Assembly: GCA_030526005.1 (NCBI GenBank)
Contig: JAUNDP010000017.1
Coordinates: 1 to 49,997, forward strand
DNA from: Eubacteriales bacterium
Lineage (GTDB): Bacteria; Bacillota; Clostridia; Lachnospirales; Lachnospiraceae
Direction: 5' to 3'
DNA length: 49,997 nucleotides
Program-made: the position numbers and the translations under genes
Shown here: one piece after another, positions 8,801 to 16,722 of the stretch
Layout: every line of letters starts with the position of its first letter
Position numbering within the stretch: position 1 is the first letter of the stretch
Notes under the pieces: generated by a model
Database searches by the model: none
What the model was told of the DNA's origin: nothing
The model's input: the letters and a program-made list of their open reading frames with translations, nothing else

Positions 8801-9120
8801 ATACCTGCACTTGACAGCTCAGAGCAAAGATTTAAGCCTGACTGTCCTCCCAGGTTTGGAAGAATTGCATCTGGTCTTTCTTTTGCAATAATCTGCTCCA
8901 AACGCTCTACATTCAAAGGTTCGATGTATGTAACATCTGCGATTCCAGGATCTGTCATGATGGTCGCTGGGTTAGAGTTTACCAGGACGATTTCGTATCC
9001 CAGGTTTTTCAGAGCTTTGCAGGCCTGTGTACCAGAATAATCAAACTCACATGCCTGTCCGATAATGATCGGTCCCGAACCAATAATCAGTACTTTATGA
9101 ATGTCTGTTCTTTTACCCAT
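5899..9120 (-). CDS. carB: Carbamoyl-phosphate synthase large subunit
   Basis: At 1,073 aa this is the normal full length. It makes carbamoyl phosphate from bicarbonate, ATP and ammonia delivered by the small subunit, feeding pyrimidine and arginine synthesis. The two homologous ATP-grasp halves are intact: the first opens with [22 protein letters not shown], the second with [20 protein letters not shown], and both have PVVLRP/PVMVRP nucleotide-binding strands. The C-terminal MGS-like regulatory domain ([18 protein letters not shown]) is present. The start ATG 9120 has GGAG upstream. No carA is adjacent: the upstream neighbour is an unrelated gene with its own terminator. A sigma-A-type promoter lies at 9164-9191. 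Confidence 0.98.
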   Translation of the reverse strand: [1073 protein letters not shown]

Positions 9121-9163
9121 AGTTTTCTCCTATCGTCTATATTTTCTCAAATTTCCATTCTTT

Positions 9164-9191
9164 ATTATAACATAATCTTGTTCATTGTAAA
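9164..9191 (-). promoter_or_regulatory. Sigma-A-type promoter for carB
   Basis: Read on the minus strand, TTTACA and TATAAT are separated by 16 bp, giving a leader of roughly 35 nt before ATG 9120. No PyrR-type attenuator fits in so short a leader. Confidence 0.65.
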
Positions 9192-9250
9192 GTAGACATT
9201 CTGCGTCTGCCTTACAAAATACAGCGGCTTTTTTCCCGTTTTATTGTGCA

Positions 9251-9293
9251 AAAAAAGATCTGCGGGACAGATTGTCTTCTGCCCTGCAGATCT
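9251..9293 (-). terminator. Rho-independent terminator of the phospholipase C-like gene
   Basis: An inverted repeat with AGATCTGC arms (9257-9293) has an interrupted GGGAC/GCCC stem and is followed on the minus strand by a T tract. It lies directly after the stop at 9300 and separates that gene from carB. Confidence 0.8.
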
Positions 9294-9299
9294 GTATTT

Positions 9300-9893
9300 T
9301 TATACTGCAACTGCCATAATTGCCTTGGGTGTTCTCTTCACCTGCAAAAGCTGCACAATTCCTCCGACTACATTTCTGCAAAGCTGAATGATATAGCGGC
9401 AATCCTCTGCAACAGAGTGGAACGTCCGCAAATACTCTCTGTGTTCCTGACGTATAAAATCAATTAAAGATTCTACACTGCAGAAATCTCGAAGAGAACT
9501 CTGCTTTTCCATCGCTTCTTCGCTGTTGAGATATTCACGCAGATATAATTTTAATTCTTTTTCATACATGCAGTGATCTTTCAGATTTCCCGGATAACTC
9601 TCATTGTGCGGGAATGTAAAATAATCTGCAATGTAATGGATAACCTCACCTACTTTTCTCCAGTAACTGCTCTGGTCACGTTCTTCAGGCGCACAGTTTT
9701 CTGTCAGATCGCGGATATATCCCTGTACTTTTTCAAATGTTCCGTTGAACTGATGCTTCTCCGTCAGAAAAGACGGTTTGCAGTCCGGAAGGATCGATCC
9801 CAGATAAAATGCTTTTTTATACTGATTCAGCTCTAAACTGTCGCTGTTCTTCACAATAAACTGTGCCAGTGAAATATGTGATTTCTTTCTCAA
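9300..9893 (-). CDS. Zinc-dependent phospholipase C-like protein
   Basis: The protein is 197 aa. It shows the pattern of the clostridial zinc-dependent phospholipase C/S1-P1-like family: an early SLAQFIVKN helix, LGSILPDCKPSF with an aspartate ligand, a histidine after KH, and the HYIADYFTFPHN motif that places His, Asp and His as metal ligands. No signal peptide is visible, so it is probably cytoplasmic or its substrate is not extracellular lipid. Many clostridia carry such uncharacterised homologues. It is monocistronic, with its own promoter (10012-10040) and terminator (9251-9293). The 5' leader carries a small perfect hairpin. The actual substrate is unknown. Confidence 0.8.
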   Translation of the reverse strand: MRKKSHISLAQFIVKNSDSLELNQYKKAFYLGSILPDCKPSFLTEKHQFNGTFEKVQGYIRDLTENCAPEERDQSSYWRKVGEVIHYIADYFTFPHNESYPGNLKDHCMYEKELKLYLREYLNSEEAMEKQSSLRDFCSVESLIDFIRQEHREYLRTFHSVAEDCRYIIQLCRNVVGGIVQLLQVKRTPKAIMAVAV

Positions 9894-9934
9894 AACTTGC
9901 CTCCTGTGGCTCTTGCCAAATTTCCTAAAAAGAA

Positions 9935-9950
9935 TCTGTCTTTTCAGACA
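9935..9950 (-). promoter_or_regulatory. Small perfect hairpin in the leader of the phospholipase C-like gene
   Basis: On the minus strand CTGTCT-GAAA-AGACAG forms a six-base-pair stem with a GAAA tetraloop, followed four bases later by five T. It sits between the promoter at 10012-10040 and the start codon at 9893, so it could be an RNA stability or attenuation element. Confidence 0.4.
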
Positions 9951-10011
9951 GGTGTGATCAATTATTTACATTGAAGACTACGAACGCCATTTATCAGATG
10001 TCTCCATTTTC

Positions 10012-10040
10012 ATTCTATACTCAACCACGCAATTTGTAAA
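10012..10040 (-). promoter_or_regulatory. Sigma-A-type promoter for the phospholipase C-like gene
   Basis: TTTACA, a 17-bp spacer and TAGAAT are read on the minus strand. The predicted leader is about 110 nt and contains the hairpin at 9935-9950. Confidence 0.6.
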
Positions 10041-10102
10041 GTTACTTTCTTATGAATTTTATTCCAAATCGGGAATTTTATTATAAAAATTTCCTATATT
10101 TC

Positions 10103-11155
10103 CTATAGCTCTCCTGCCGTTGCCAGATCTGCATCCTCCATTTTCGGATCTATCTCTTTTTTATTGGCATTTTCTAACAGAAAATCTCCTAGTTTTTCTT
10201 TCAGAACAGCGGCATGGATTCCATCGCTTCCGTAGACTTTCTCCATTTCATCTGCCGTGTTAAATCCATAGTAATCCATATTATATGCAATATATGCGTC
10301 GCAATCCTCTTCTGTCACTTCAATTTCTTCTTCCTCTGCGATCGCCTCCATCACAATGCGTTCCTTCACCATATAGTCGATATCGGCTTCTATATCTTCT
10401 TCTGTCAGTCCCATATCTTCCTGCGTCATTCCAAATAACTCTTCTTCATACGCATTCTGTCGCTCTTTTTCTGCCTTGCATGACTCATATACTTCTTCTG
10501 GTATCTCTTTAAATTCTGCTTCGGAAATAATTTTCTGGAAAATCTCTTCAATGGCAAGACTTTTTATCGTCTCTTCTTTCATTTCCTGCATTTCTTTTCT
10601 GAGCTGCTCCTCAAATTCTTTTCTCGTCTCATGTCCCATATTTTCTGCCACAAACTCATCTGTATATTCCGGCACATCGACTTCTTGAATACTGTGCAGG
10701 GTGATATGATAGACAGCCTTCTTTCCGGCAAGCGATTCCTCATAATCTTCTGGGAAAATGACTTCAATGTCTTTCTCTTCCCCCGTCTTCATTCCCACAA
10801 TTCCTTTTTCAAAATCTTCAAGAAACATACCGTCCCCCAGCACAACAGAATATCCATATCCGCTTCCGCCCTCAAATTCTTTTCCGTCAATCGTGCCTTC
10901 AAAGTCAATCTGCACCGTGTCGCCTATCTTTGCCGGACGATCTGTGATCTCTCTTGATTGTGTGCTGATCTCAATTTGAAAGGCAATCTCATCTTCCAGT
11001 TCCTGATCTGAGACTTCTGCCTTTTCCATCTCCACTTCGATTCCTTTATATTCGCCAAGCTTTACATAGTCGTTTTCCACTGTTTTACTTCCGCATCCTG
11101 TCACAGCGAGAGCTGCTGTCAAAAAAATTGCTACCATTTTTGTCTTTCTCTTCAT
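10103..11155 (-). CDS. Lipoprotein FKBP-type peptidyl-prolyl isomerase, trigger-factor-like
   Basis: The protein is 350 aa. The N-terminus has a lipoprotein signal with lipobox LAVTGC, so it should be anchored on the outer face of the membrane. Residues ~35-80 (EYKGIEVEM, VSDQELEDEI) resemble the region preceding the PPIase domain in trigger factor. Residues ~80-165 are an FKBP fold: GDTVQIDFEGTIDGKEFEGG, then FEKGIVGMKTGEEKDIEVIFPEDY. The rest is a charged helical domain like the trigger-factor C-terminal arms. It is probably an extracytoplasmic folding factor. It is the last gene of a four-gene leftward run with VanW, YqeG and a TIM-barrel gene. A weak AT-rich hairpin follows the stop. Confidence 0.92.
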   Translation of the reverse strand: MKRKTKMVAIFLTAALAVTGCGSKTVENDYVKLGEYKGIEVEMEKAEVSDQELEDEIAFQIEISTQSREITDRPAKIGDTVQIDFEGTIDGKEFEGGSGYGYSVVLGDGMFLEDFEKGIVGMKTGEEKDIEVIFPEDYEESLAGKKAVYHITLHSIQEVDVPEYTDEFVAENMGHETRKEFEEQLRKEMQEMKEETIKSLAIEEIFQKIISEAEFKEIPEEVYESCKAEKERQNAYEEELFGMTQEDMGLTEEDIEADIDYMVKERIVMEAIAEEEEIEVTEEDCDAYIAYNMDYYGFNTADEMEKVYGSDGIHAAVLKEKLGDFLLENANKKEIDPKMEDADLATAGEL

Positions 11156-11205
11156 TTTTCCTCCTGTTGCTGACTGGCCCGTAAAATTTTTTCAAGATTT
11201 CTGCC

Positions 11206-12033
11206 TTATCTGATCAGATTTTGTGGTATCAAATCTTCGTCAAACATGACCATGGAATGATTGTCCCAGATCATTTTTTTATCAATCGTCTTTCCTGTGG
11301 TCTTTTCTGTGGTGATTCTGTAAATTTTAGAAATTCTGTAATACTTATCCCCTTCCTTGTGGAAATGATGATCCTCTTCCACAATTTCATAGTGATATGG
11401 TATTTCCTTCTCACTGCGAAGTTCTGCCTTCAGTTCTTCCTCCTCACACCAGATACAAAGCTGAAAATTCTGGTCGGTATTATTTTTAAACCGGTAATCA
11501 ATATAATTATAGCTGACAGATGTCCCGGCGCTCAAAGGAACTCTCACTCCGCCTGGATCTGGCGCCAGCGCATCGGAATGCGTATGAAACTCTGTGATCG
11601 TCAAAGGGCTATGCAGAATCAGAAGATTGATCGTATTTGCCAGATTGCACAGACCTCCTCCTTTTCCTGCTTTAATCTTATTTTGTGAGATCACACGTCC
11701 ATCCATATATCCCTTCTTTGCTGTGATCTTTCCCACTGTCTGCCAGAAGGAGAATGTCTCTCCCGGATGGATCACCATGCCGTTCATCGTACTTCCTGCG
11801 ATAGCAATGTTCACCGCCTTGTTCTGCTGCAACACAGGATCAATTCCCTTTCCCTTTTTTATCAGATGAGAACTGTGACTCTTTACAATGACAGGAAGCT
11901 TTTCTTTCTGTATCGTTTTCGCAAATTTATCATCACCTGTCAAATTCCTGATATGTCTCAAAAGAATACCTTTCTCAGAGGAAATCATATAAAAAAAAGG
12001 ATTCATATCACAAAAATTTTTCTTCTTAAACAT
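11206..12033 (-). CDS. VanW family protein
   Basis: The protein is 275 aa. Hallmarks of the VanW domain are present: HPGETFSFWQTVG, GYMDGRVI, the GGGLCNLANTI segment with its conserved cysteine, and HSDALAPDPGG. VanW was first seen in some vancomycin-resistance clusters, but most members are chromosomal and of unknown, probably cell-envelope, function. No van genes are nearby, so resistance should not be inferred. No signal peptide or membrane segment is clear. It is located 24 bp downstream of yqeG and 50 bp upstream of the PPIase gene. Confidence 0.93.
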   Translation of the reverse strand: MFKKKNFCDMNPFFYMISSEKGILLRHIRNLTGDDKFAKTIQKEKLPVIVKSHSSHLIKKGKGIDPVLQQNKAVNIAIAGSTMNGMVIHPGETFSFWQTVGKITAKKGYMDGRVISQNKIKAGKGGGLCNLANTINLLILHSPLTITEFHTHSDALAPDPGGVRVPLSAGTSVSYNYIDYRFKNNTDQNFQLCIWCEEEELKAELRSEKEIPYHYEIVEEDHHFHKEGDKYYRISKIYRITTEKTTGKTIDKKMIWDNHSMVMFDEDLIPQNLIR

Positions 12034-12057
12034 CGTCTCTCTCCTCAGGCGGATATC

Positions 12058-12585
12058 CTATACCGTAATATCGCCAAGTCTGTCTCTGTACTTTTTATTT
12101 CTTCTGTAAAATTTTAAAATTATATTTTCCACATGACGCCTCTTGCCGATCGGCGCATTTTCATCAATACGGATAAATTTTACAAGTATACTGGCAAGTC
12201 CGCACTGATTCGCTCCTAAAATATCCGTAAATACCTGGTCTCCCACAAACATAATTTTTTCTTTTTCAAGTCCAAGCATTTCTATCGCCTTATAGTAACC
12301 TGCCGTCTCCGGTTTTCTGGCATCATCAATATAAAGGGAATCAATATTTTTCAAAAAACTCTGGATTCTCTCCTCTGTGTTGTTGGAAAGAAGAAGCGTT
12401 TGAAATCCCATGTTCTGTATCCTGAAAAACAGATCGTCAATCTCCGGCGTTGAGTCATCGCCGTGATGGACGAGCGTGTTGTCAATATCAAAAATAAGTC
12501 CCCGATATCCCATATGATATAATTTCTGATAGTCAATCGCAAAGACACTGTCAACATACGCATATGGGTAAAATCTTTTAAACAT
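12058..12585 (-). CDS. yqeG: YqeG family HAD phosphatase
   Basis: The protein is 175 aa, the usual size. The HAD motif I, FDIDNTLVHH, supplies the two catalytic aspartates; motif II is LLSNNT; the lysine lies in ARKPETAGY; and motif IV is FVGDQVFTDILGA. This subfamily (IIIA) is related to phosphatidylglycerophosphate phosphatases. In many Firmicutes yqeG stands in a run with yqeH and aroE, which is not the case here. The start overlaps the end of the TIM-barrel gene by 8 bp, so the two are translationally coupled. Confidence 0.95.
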   Translation of the reverse strand: MFKRFYPYAYVDSVFAIDYQKLYHMGYRGLIFDIDNTLVHHGDDSTPEIDDLFFRIQNMGFQTLLLSNNTEERIQSFLKNIDSLYIDDARKPETAGYYKAIEMLGLEKEKIMFVGDQVFTDILGANQCGLASILVKFIRIDENAPIGKRRHVENIILKFYRRNKKYRDRLGDITV

Positions 12586-13264
12586 CTGTGCCTCCCAAAA
12601 TCTCTATATAATCACATACGCTGTCAATCTGTTTCTGAAACGTATCTCCGAATTTCTTTTCAAAAAAAGCGCCGCCAATCGTAAATCCCCATGGTTTCAC
12701 GCTTTTTAATTCATCCAGCCGCTCAAAGCTGTTGATACTTCCTGCAATACATACAGGCGCATCAATCTCCATGAGGAAACGGCGGTTTAATTCGTTCGCA
12801 TTTCCTGTATATCGGTATCCGAGCAGATCTATGCCATATGCACCTTTTTTCAGGCAATCTTTCGCCTCCTCAATCAGACTTTCAATGCTGCCCTCCAAAA
12901 CCGATGGCCGACCACTTACCGCTCCAACAAAAGGCATATATTTGATCCCTTTTTCACAGCAGAATACATTGACAGAATCAAAAAATTTTGTTCCCATCAA
13001 AAGGTCGCATCCGCACGCTGCAGCTGTTTCTGCGCCTCTCATACATTCCTCTTCCGTATAAGCCACAGTCTCCAGAACTGTAATTTTACCACAGTTTTTC
13101 ATCCCGTCAAAAAGCTGTTTCATCTCCTCAAACGGCAACGGACTTTCTTTCATCCCCCAAAATTTCGCTTTGGAATTCTTGCACTGCTCAAAAATTTCAG
13201 CCGCATTGTACACGGTCTTATCATTATGTGTCAGCATCACAATCAAATTTAGATTCTCTTTCAT
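12578..13264 (-). CDS. TIM-barrel protein of unknown function, 228 aa
   Basis: Repeated beta-alpha units are visible (LNLIVMLTH, GKITVLETVAY, CDLLMGTKFF, KYMPFVGA, GIDLLGYRYTG, VCIAGSINS, GFTIGGAFFEK). The last two strands, with Ala-Gly-Ser and Gly-Gly-Ala turns, look like the phosphate-binding end of a HisA/TrpC/NanE-like barrel. The enzyme therefore probably acts on a phosphorylated substrate. I cannot name the reaction. It is the first gene of the leftward run with yqeG, vanW and the PPIase gene. The start ATG 13264 is preceded by a GGGGG-type ribosome binding site. Confidence 0.75.
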   Translation of the reverse strand: MKENLNLIVMLTHNDKTVYNAAEIFEQCKNSKAKFWGMKESPLPFEEMKQLFDGMKNCGKITVLETVAYTEEECMRGAETAAACGCDLLMGTKFFDSVNVFCCEKGIKYMPFVGAVSGRPSVLEGSIESLIEEAKDCLKKGAYGIDLLGYRYTGNANELNRRFLMEIDAPVCIAGSINSFERLDELKSVKPWGFTIGGAFFEKKFGDTFQKQIDSVCDYIEILGGTDV

Positions 13265-13437
13265 CTTTTGCCCCCTTTTTTTACAGCTGCCCTATTGTGA
13301 AACAGCCGCAAAATTTCACTTATTATCACAAAAATAATTCTGTTTTTATATGATATAATCAGTATATCTGATTCTTAAAACTGATGCAATATTTGAGAAC
13401 AAATTACAGAAATCTTTTGATTTTCTTAATATTTAAG

Positions 13438-13500
13438 ACAAAATCAGAGAGAGGGCATCACCTGATCATCTTCTTTCATGACCAGACAATACCCTCTCTC
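13438..13500 (-). terminator. Long hairpin terminator of the PAP2 gene
   Basis: Nine-base GAGAGAGGG/CCCTCTCTC arms (13447-13455 and 13492-13500) extend inward through a mostly paired ATGATCAGG region. On the minus strand a TGATTTTG tract follows. The remaining 13265-13437 is AT-rich and should hold the promoter of the TIM-barrel gene; I see nothing else in it. Confidence 0.7.
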
Positions 13501-13529
13501 TCACTGTCAGGTTGTTCTTTATGCAAATT

Positions 13530-14189
13530 TTATTTCTGCCATACAAGGCGACGTTTCTTTTCACAATCACGATAGTCTTCGTAATGATATACGATCTCAT
13601 AAATGATTCTCGCCATCACCATAGCAGCCACAACATCAATCACAGAATGCTGTTTCAAAAGCATTGTAGCAAGAATAATAGAGACAGTCAGCACAAAGCT
13701 TCCGATCTGAATTCCTTTTTTATTTCTCAATTTTGGACATTTTCTGATTGCAATGTAGCAGCCCAGAGAATTATAGACGTGAATACTCGGCAGTACATTT
13801 GTATCTGTATCAATCTCATATAGCATCTTTACCAGATCTACAAAAATATTGTCTCGTGCAAAAGTCGTAGGACGGAGATGATGGCCATTTGGATAGATAT
13901 AGGATACCAGCAAAAAGATCGTCATTCCTGTAAATAAAAATGTAATCAGTTTATAGTAACCTTTTTTGTCCTGAAATAAAAAATAGACGATTGTTATCGC
14001 GACAAATCCAAACCACATCAGATATGGTACGATAAAATATTCACAAAATGGTATCTTATCATCCAGGCCAATATGGATCTCATGAAAATTTGTTGTCACC
14101 GTCTTTTCCAGAAATTGAAATGCAATCAAATATCCGATCATGTACAGCAGATATCCGGCATGTTTGTAGCGTTTCAAAAATTCTTTCAT
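13530..14189 (-). CDS. PAP2-superfamily membrane phosphatase
   Basis: The protein is 219 aa, with about six hydrophobic segments (first at ~12-28, others ~52-72, ~80-98, ~140-150, ~160-180, ~185-200). Two of the three PAP2 active-site motifs are readable: LPSIH (133-137) and the KQHSVID segment near 182-188 carrying the second histidine and aspartate. A RPTTFARD stretch near 106-113 is a poor version of the first motif. Such enzymes remove phosphate from lipid substrates such as phosphatidate, phosphatidylglycerophosphate or undecaprenyl pyrophosphate on the outer side of the membrane. Substrate is not predictable. Monocistronic. Confidence 0.88.
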   Translation of the reverse strand: MKEFLKRYKHAGYLLYMIGYLIAFQFLEKTVTTNFHEIHIGLDDKIPFCEYFIVPYLMWFGFVAITIVYFLFQDKKGYYKLITFLFTGMTIFLLVSYIYPNGHHLRPTTFARDNIFVDLVKMLYEIDTDTNVLPSIHVYNSLGCYIAIRKCPKLRNKKGIQIGSFVLTVSIILATMLLKQHSVIDVVAAMVMARIIYEIVYHYEDYRDCEKKRRLVWQK

Positions 14190-14352
14190 GATATCATTCC
14201 TTTTATTAATCTACTTCCCACCCTCTGTTGAGTTCCATCCTAGCATACTTTTTATCTCACGACAATACTTGTTATTCTTTTTTTACAATATTAAAGAAAA
14301 TTTAAGGTTACTACTTTAAAATTTGTTTAATTTTTATAAAGTCTTTTCTTTC

Positions 14353-15618
14353 TTAAACTAATTCCGCTATCCTTGATACGCCCACAAAAATCTCCTGAAT
14401 CTTATACCAGGTGCGGTAGTCTACGATTCCTGTCTGCGGCAGCCCAAAGACAGACTGAAAGACTTTTACTGCATTTTGGGTTTGTTCTCCATAAATACCA
14501 TCCGGCGTCACTTTTGGAATCAGAGGATAGCTCCCTGCAATCGTGTTCATCTGTTCCTGAATCTGCCGTACTTTCAGACCGGAAGCACCGATGTCAAGAC
14601 TGTATCCCGGCCATGATGACGGAATGCCTGAGATTTCCTCCGCTGTGTTGCGATACATCGTATCTCCATAATAATATCGAATGATTTCCATCGCTTCATA
14701 TCCCTGGTCACCAAGAGATTTGCTTCCCCACTGGCTCATCCAGTTCGGGCACGTCACCCTGTTTCCGTCACAGTACTGCGTCAAAATCGGCTGTTTGACA
14801 TTCGGTCTTGAAAGATAGCTGTCAAACAATTCATCGACGACTTCTGAGATGCTCTCAAACACGTTTCTTCCATAAATCCATTTTTGATCGAATGCTGTAG
14901 ATGAAGTGATTGTAAAATCAAATCCTTTATTTCGATACCACTCCGTATAGACACGGTTTAACGTAAAGGACATGATGGCAAGTACATTTGCCATAATCGA
15001 AGAGCGCGGCCACGTTGCATAGATCTCACTGGAAGCTACGTTTTTGATATAGTCCCGATACCGCACATAATAATTTTCTGCCGTTGTGTCTCTGGGAGAC
15101 CCGTCATGCACTACAACATACTCCGGAATCACAACACGACTCAGCACAATTTCCCCTGAAGTATCCATTGTTTTGATCTCTGCCTCAGCAATTTTCGGCG
15201 GATACACTCCATATAAAGTATGATCCGGAATGGCAATCACATCCGGTGTCTGCTCCTGCTGAAGCGGACGCAGATTCACTTCCTGAAGCGCTGTCTGGGC
15301 AGATAAAATTTCAGCACCTGTTATGGTAATACTCTCATAACCAGGTGCTGAAATCTGTAACGTATATTCTGAATAGGGCTGCATTTCCGAAGGTTCCAGA
15401 CTATATTCCAAAGGCGGTGTTTTTAAGGCAATTTTTTCTGTCTGCCCCGTCTCGTCCGTTGTGACTTCTTCCAAGGTATCGTCCGGATCTCCTGTATAAG
15501 AAATTTTGATATCTGCATCTGGAATCGGGATCTCTTTTCCCTGCGCCCTCACTCTTACTTTTAAATTTCCAGTATCAACGGCTTCCTGCTGCATCGCCCG
15601 CAAGCTCTTTCTCTCCAT
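14353..15618 (-). CDS. Peptidoglycan-binding protein with N-terminal carboxypeptidase-regulatory-like domain
   Basis: The protein is 421 aa. Residues ~15-115 are a beta-sandwich resembling the carboxypeptidase regulatory/PEGA type (LKVRVRAQG, TDETGQTEKIAL, YTLQISAPGYESI). The middle (~170-320) contains YRDYIKNVASSEIYATWP and ANVLAIMSFTLNRV, which resemble SpoIID/LytB-type domains. The C-terminus (~345-410) is a PG_binding_1 domain with SGLKVRQIQEQMN, DGIYGEQTQNAVKVFQ and the final GIVDYRTW. No N-terminal signal peptide is apparent, which is common for spore-coat or cortex proteins made in the mother cell; a sporulation role is therefore possible but inferred. About 160 bp of AT-rich DNA separates it from the PAP2 gene. 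Confidence 0.85.
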   Translation of the reverse strand: MERKSLRAMQQEAVDTGNLKVRVRAQGKEIPIPDADIKISYTGDPDDTLEEVTTDETGQTEKIALKTPPLEYSLEPSEMQPYSEYTLQISAPGYESITITGAEILSAQTALQEVNLRPLQQEQTPDVIAIPDHTLYGVYPPKIAEAEIKTMDTSGEIVLSRVVIPEYVVVHDGSPRDTTAENYYVRYRDYIKNVASSEIYATWPRSSIMANVLAIMSFTLNRVYTEWYRNKGFDFTITSSTAFDQKWIYGRNVFESISEVVDELFDSYLSRPNVKQPILTQYCDGNRVTCPNWMSQWGSKSLGDQGYEAMEIIRYYYGDTMYRNTAEEISGIPSSWPGYSLDIGASGLKVRQIQEQMNTIAGSYPLIPKVTPDGIYGEQTQNAVKVFQSVFGLPQTGIVDYRTWYKIQEIFVGVSRIAELV

Positions 15619-15689
15619 ATGGATTTACCTCGTTTTTCCATTTTCTTTATAAAATATGCAGCAAATCAAAACCGTATGAAAATTTTTAG

Positions 15690-16721
15690 CTAAAACAGCT
15701 TTCTCACGTCATTGAACATGACAACAATCATCAGAAGCATCAAAGCGGCAAGCCCAATCAGATGAATCATGCCCTCTTTCTCCGCATCCATCTTCTTGCC
15801 TCGAATCGCCTCAATGATCAAAAAGACCAGCCTTCCGCCATCCAGAGCCGGAATCGGCAAAAGGTTCATGACGCCTAAGTTTGCTGTCAGCAGAATTGCT
15901 ATGTTCAGCATATTCAGCCATACATAAAATCCGCCGTCTTTTGCACTCTCCTCATACGTCTCCCCAATGACATTCACCACTCCGACCGGTCCTGAGATAT
16001 CATCAAGACTAACCTGTCCTTTAAACATCATTCCAAGGCTTTCAATCGTCGTCTCTATCCAGTATTTCACCTCATAAAGACTGTATTTCAATGTCTCAAT
16101 CGGATTTGTCTTCTCACGGTAGCTGGAGCTTCCTGTAATTCCCAGAATTTTTCTGCCATCCTCTGATTCTTTCGGCACCAAGGTCGCCTGATATTCCTCT
16201 CCGTCTCTCTCATATGTCACGGTGACAGGCTCGCCCTGATGAAACATCGTATAATTAGAAACTTCCCGGTACAGACGGATATTTTTTCCATTCATCTTCG
16301 TGATGATATCCCCTTCTTGCATTCCTGCTTCCGCAGCCGGATATCCCTCCACGAGACCGAGAACTTTCGGAACATCGTATCCGATACTACCGATCACTAA
16401 AACGGCAAGAACAAATGCTAAAATAAAATTGAAGATTGGTCCTGCAGCAATCACAGATATTCGTGCCCACACGGACTTGCTTCCAAAAGAACCTTCTTCC
16501 TTGCTGTTTTCATCTTCCCCCAGCATCATGCAGGAACCGCCAAACGGCAAAAGTTTCCAGGAATATCTTGTTCCTCCTTTCACTGTTGAGACGATTCTTG
16601 GTCCCATTCCAAGGGAAAATTCTACAACTGTGATTCCATTTAATTTGGCCAGCAAAAAATGTCCCAGTTCGTGAATAATAATGATAATGCTGAATACCAG
16701 AAGTGCAATAACAATCTTCAA
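15690..16721 (-). CDS. rseP: RIP metalloprotease RseP (site-2 protease)
   Basis: The protein is 343 aa. The first membrane helix carries the zinc motif HELGH (residues 17-21) and the last part has PIPALDGGR with the third metal ligand. A PDZ domain lies between (VEGYPAAEAGMQEGDIITKMNG, ~125-195). It cleaves transmembrane segments of anti-sigma factors and signal peptide remnants within the membrane. The gene follows dxr by one base, and the order cdsA-dxr-rseP is classic for Firmicutes. Confidence 0.97.
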   Translation of the reverse strand: MKIVIALLVFSIIIIIHELGHFLLAKLNGITVVEFSLGMGPRIVSTVKGGTRYSWKLLPFGGSCMMLGEDENSKEEGSFGSKSVWARISVIAAGPIFNFILAFVLAVLVIGSIGYDVPKVLGLVEGYPAAEAGMQEGDIITKMNGKNIRLYREVSNYTMFHQGEPVTVTYERDGEEYQATLVPKESEDGRKILGITGSSSYREKTNPIETLKYSLYEVKYWIETTIESLGMMFKGQVSLDDISGPVGVVNVIGETYEESAKDGGFYVWLNMLNIAILLTANLGVMNLLPIPALDGGRLVFLIIEAIRGKKMDAEKEGMIHLIGLAALMLLMIVVMFNDVRKLF

Positions 16722-16722
16722 A

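Noticed and set aside
11206-12033. Vancomycin resistance from the VanW homologue
   Set aside because: No vanH, vanA, vanX or two-component genes nearby; VanW-domain proteins are common chromosomal proteins in clostridia.
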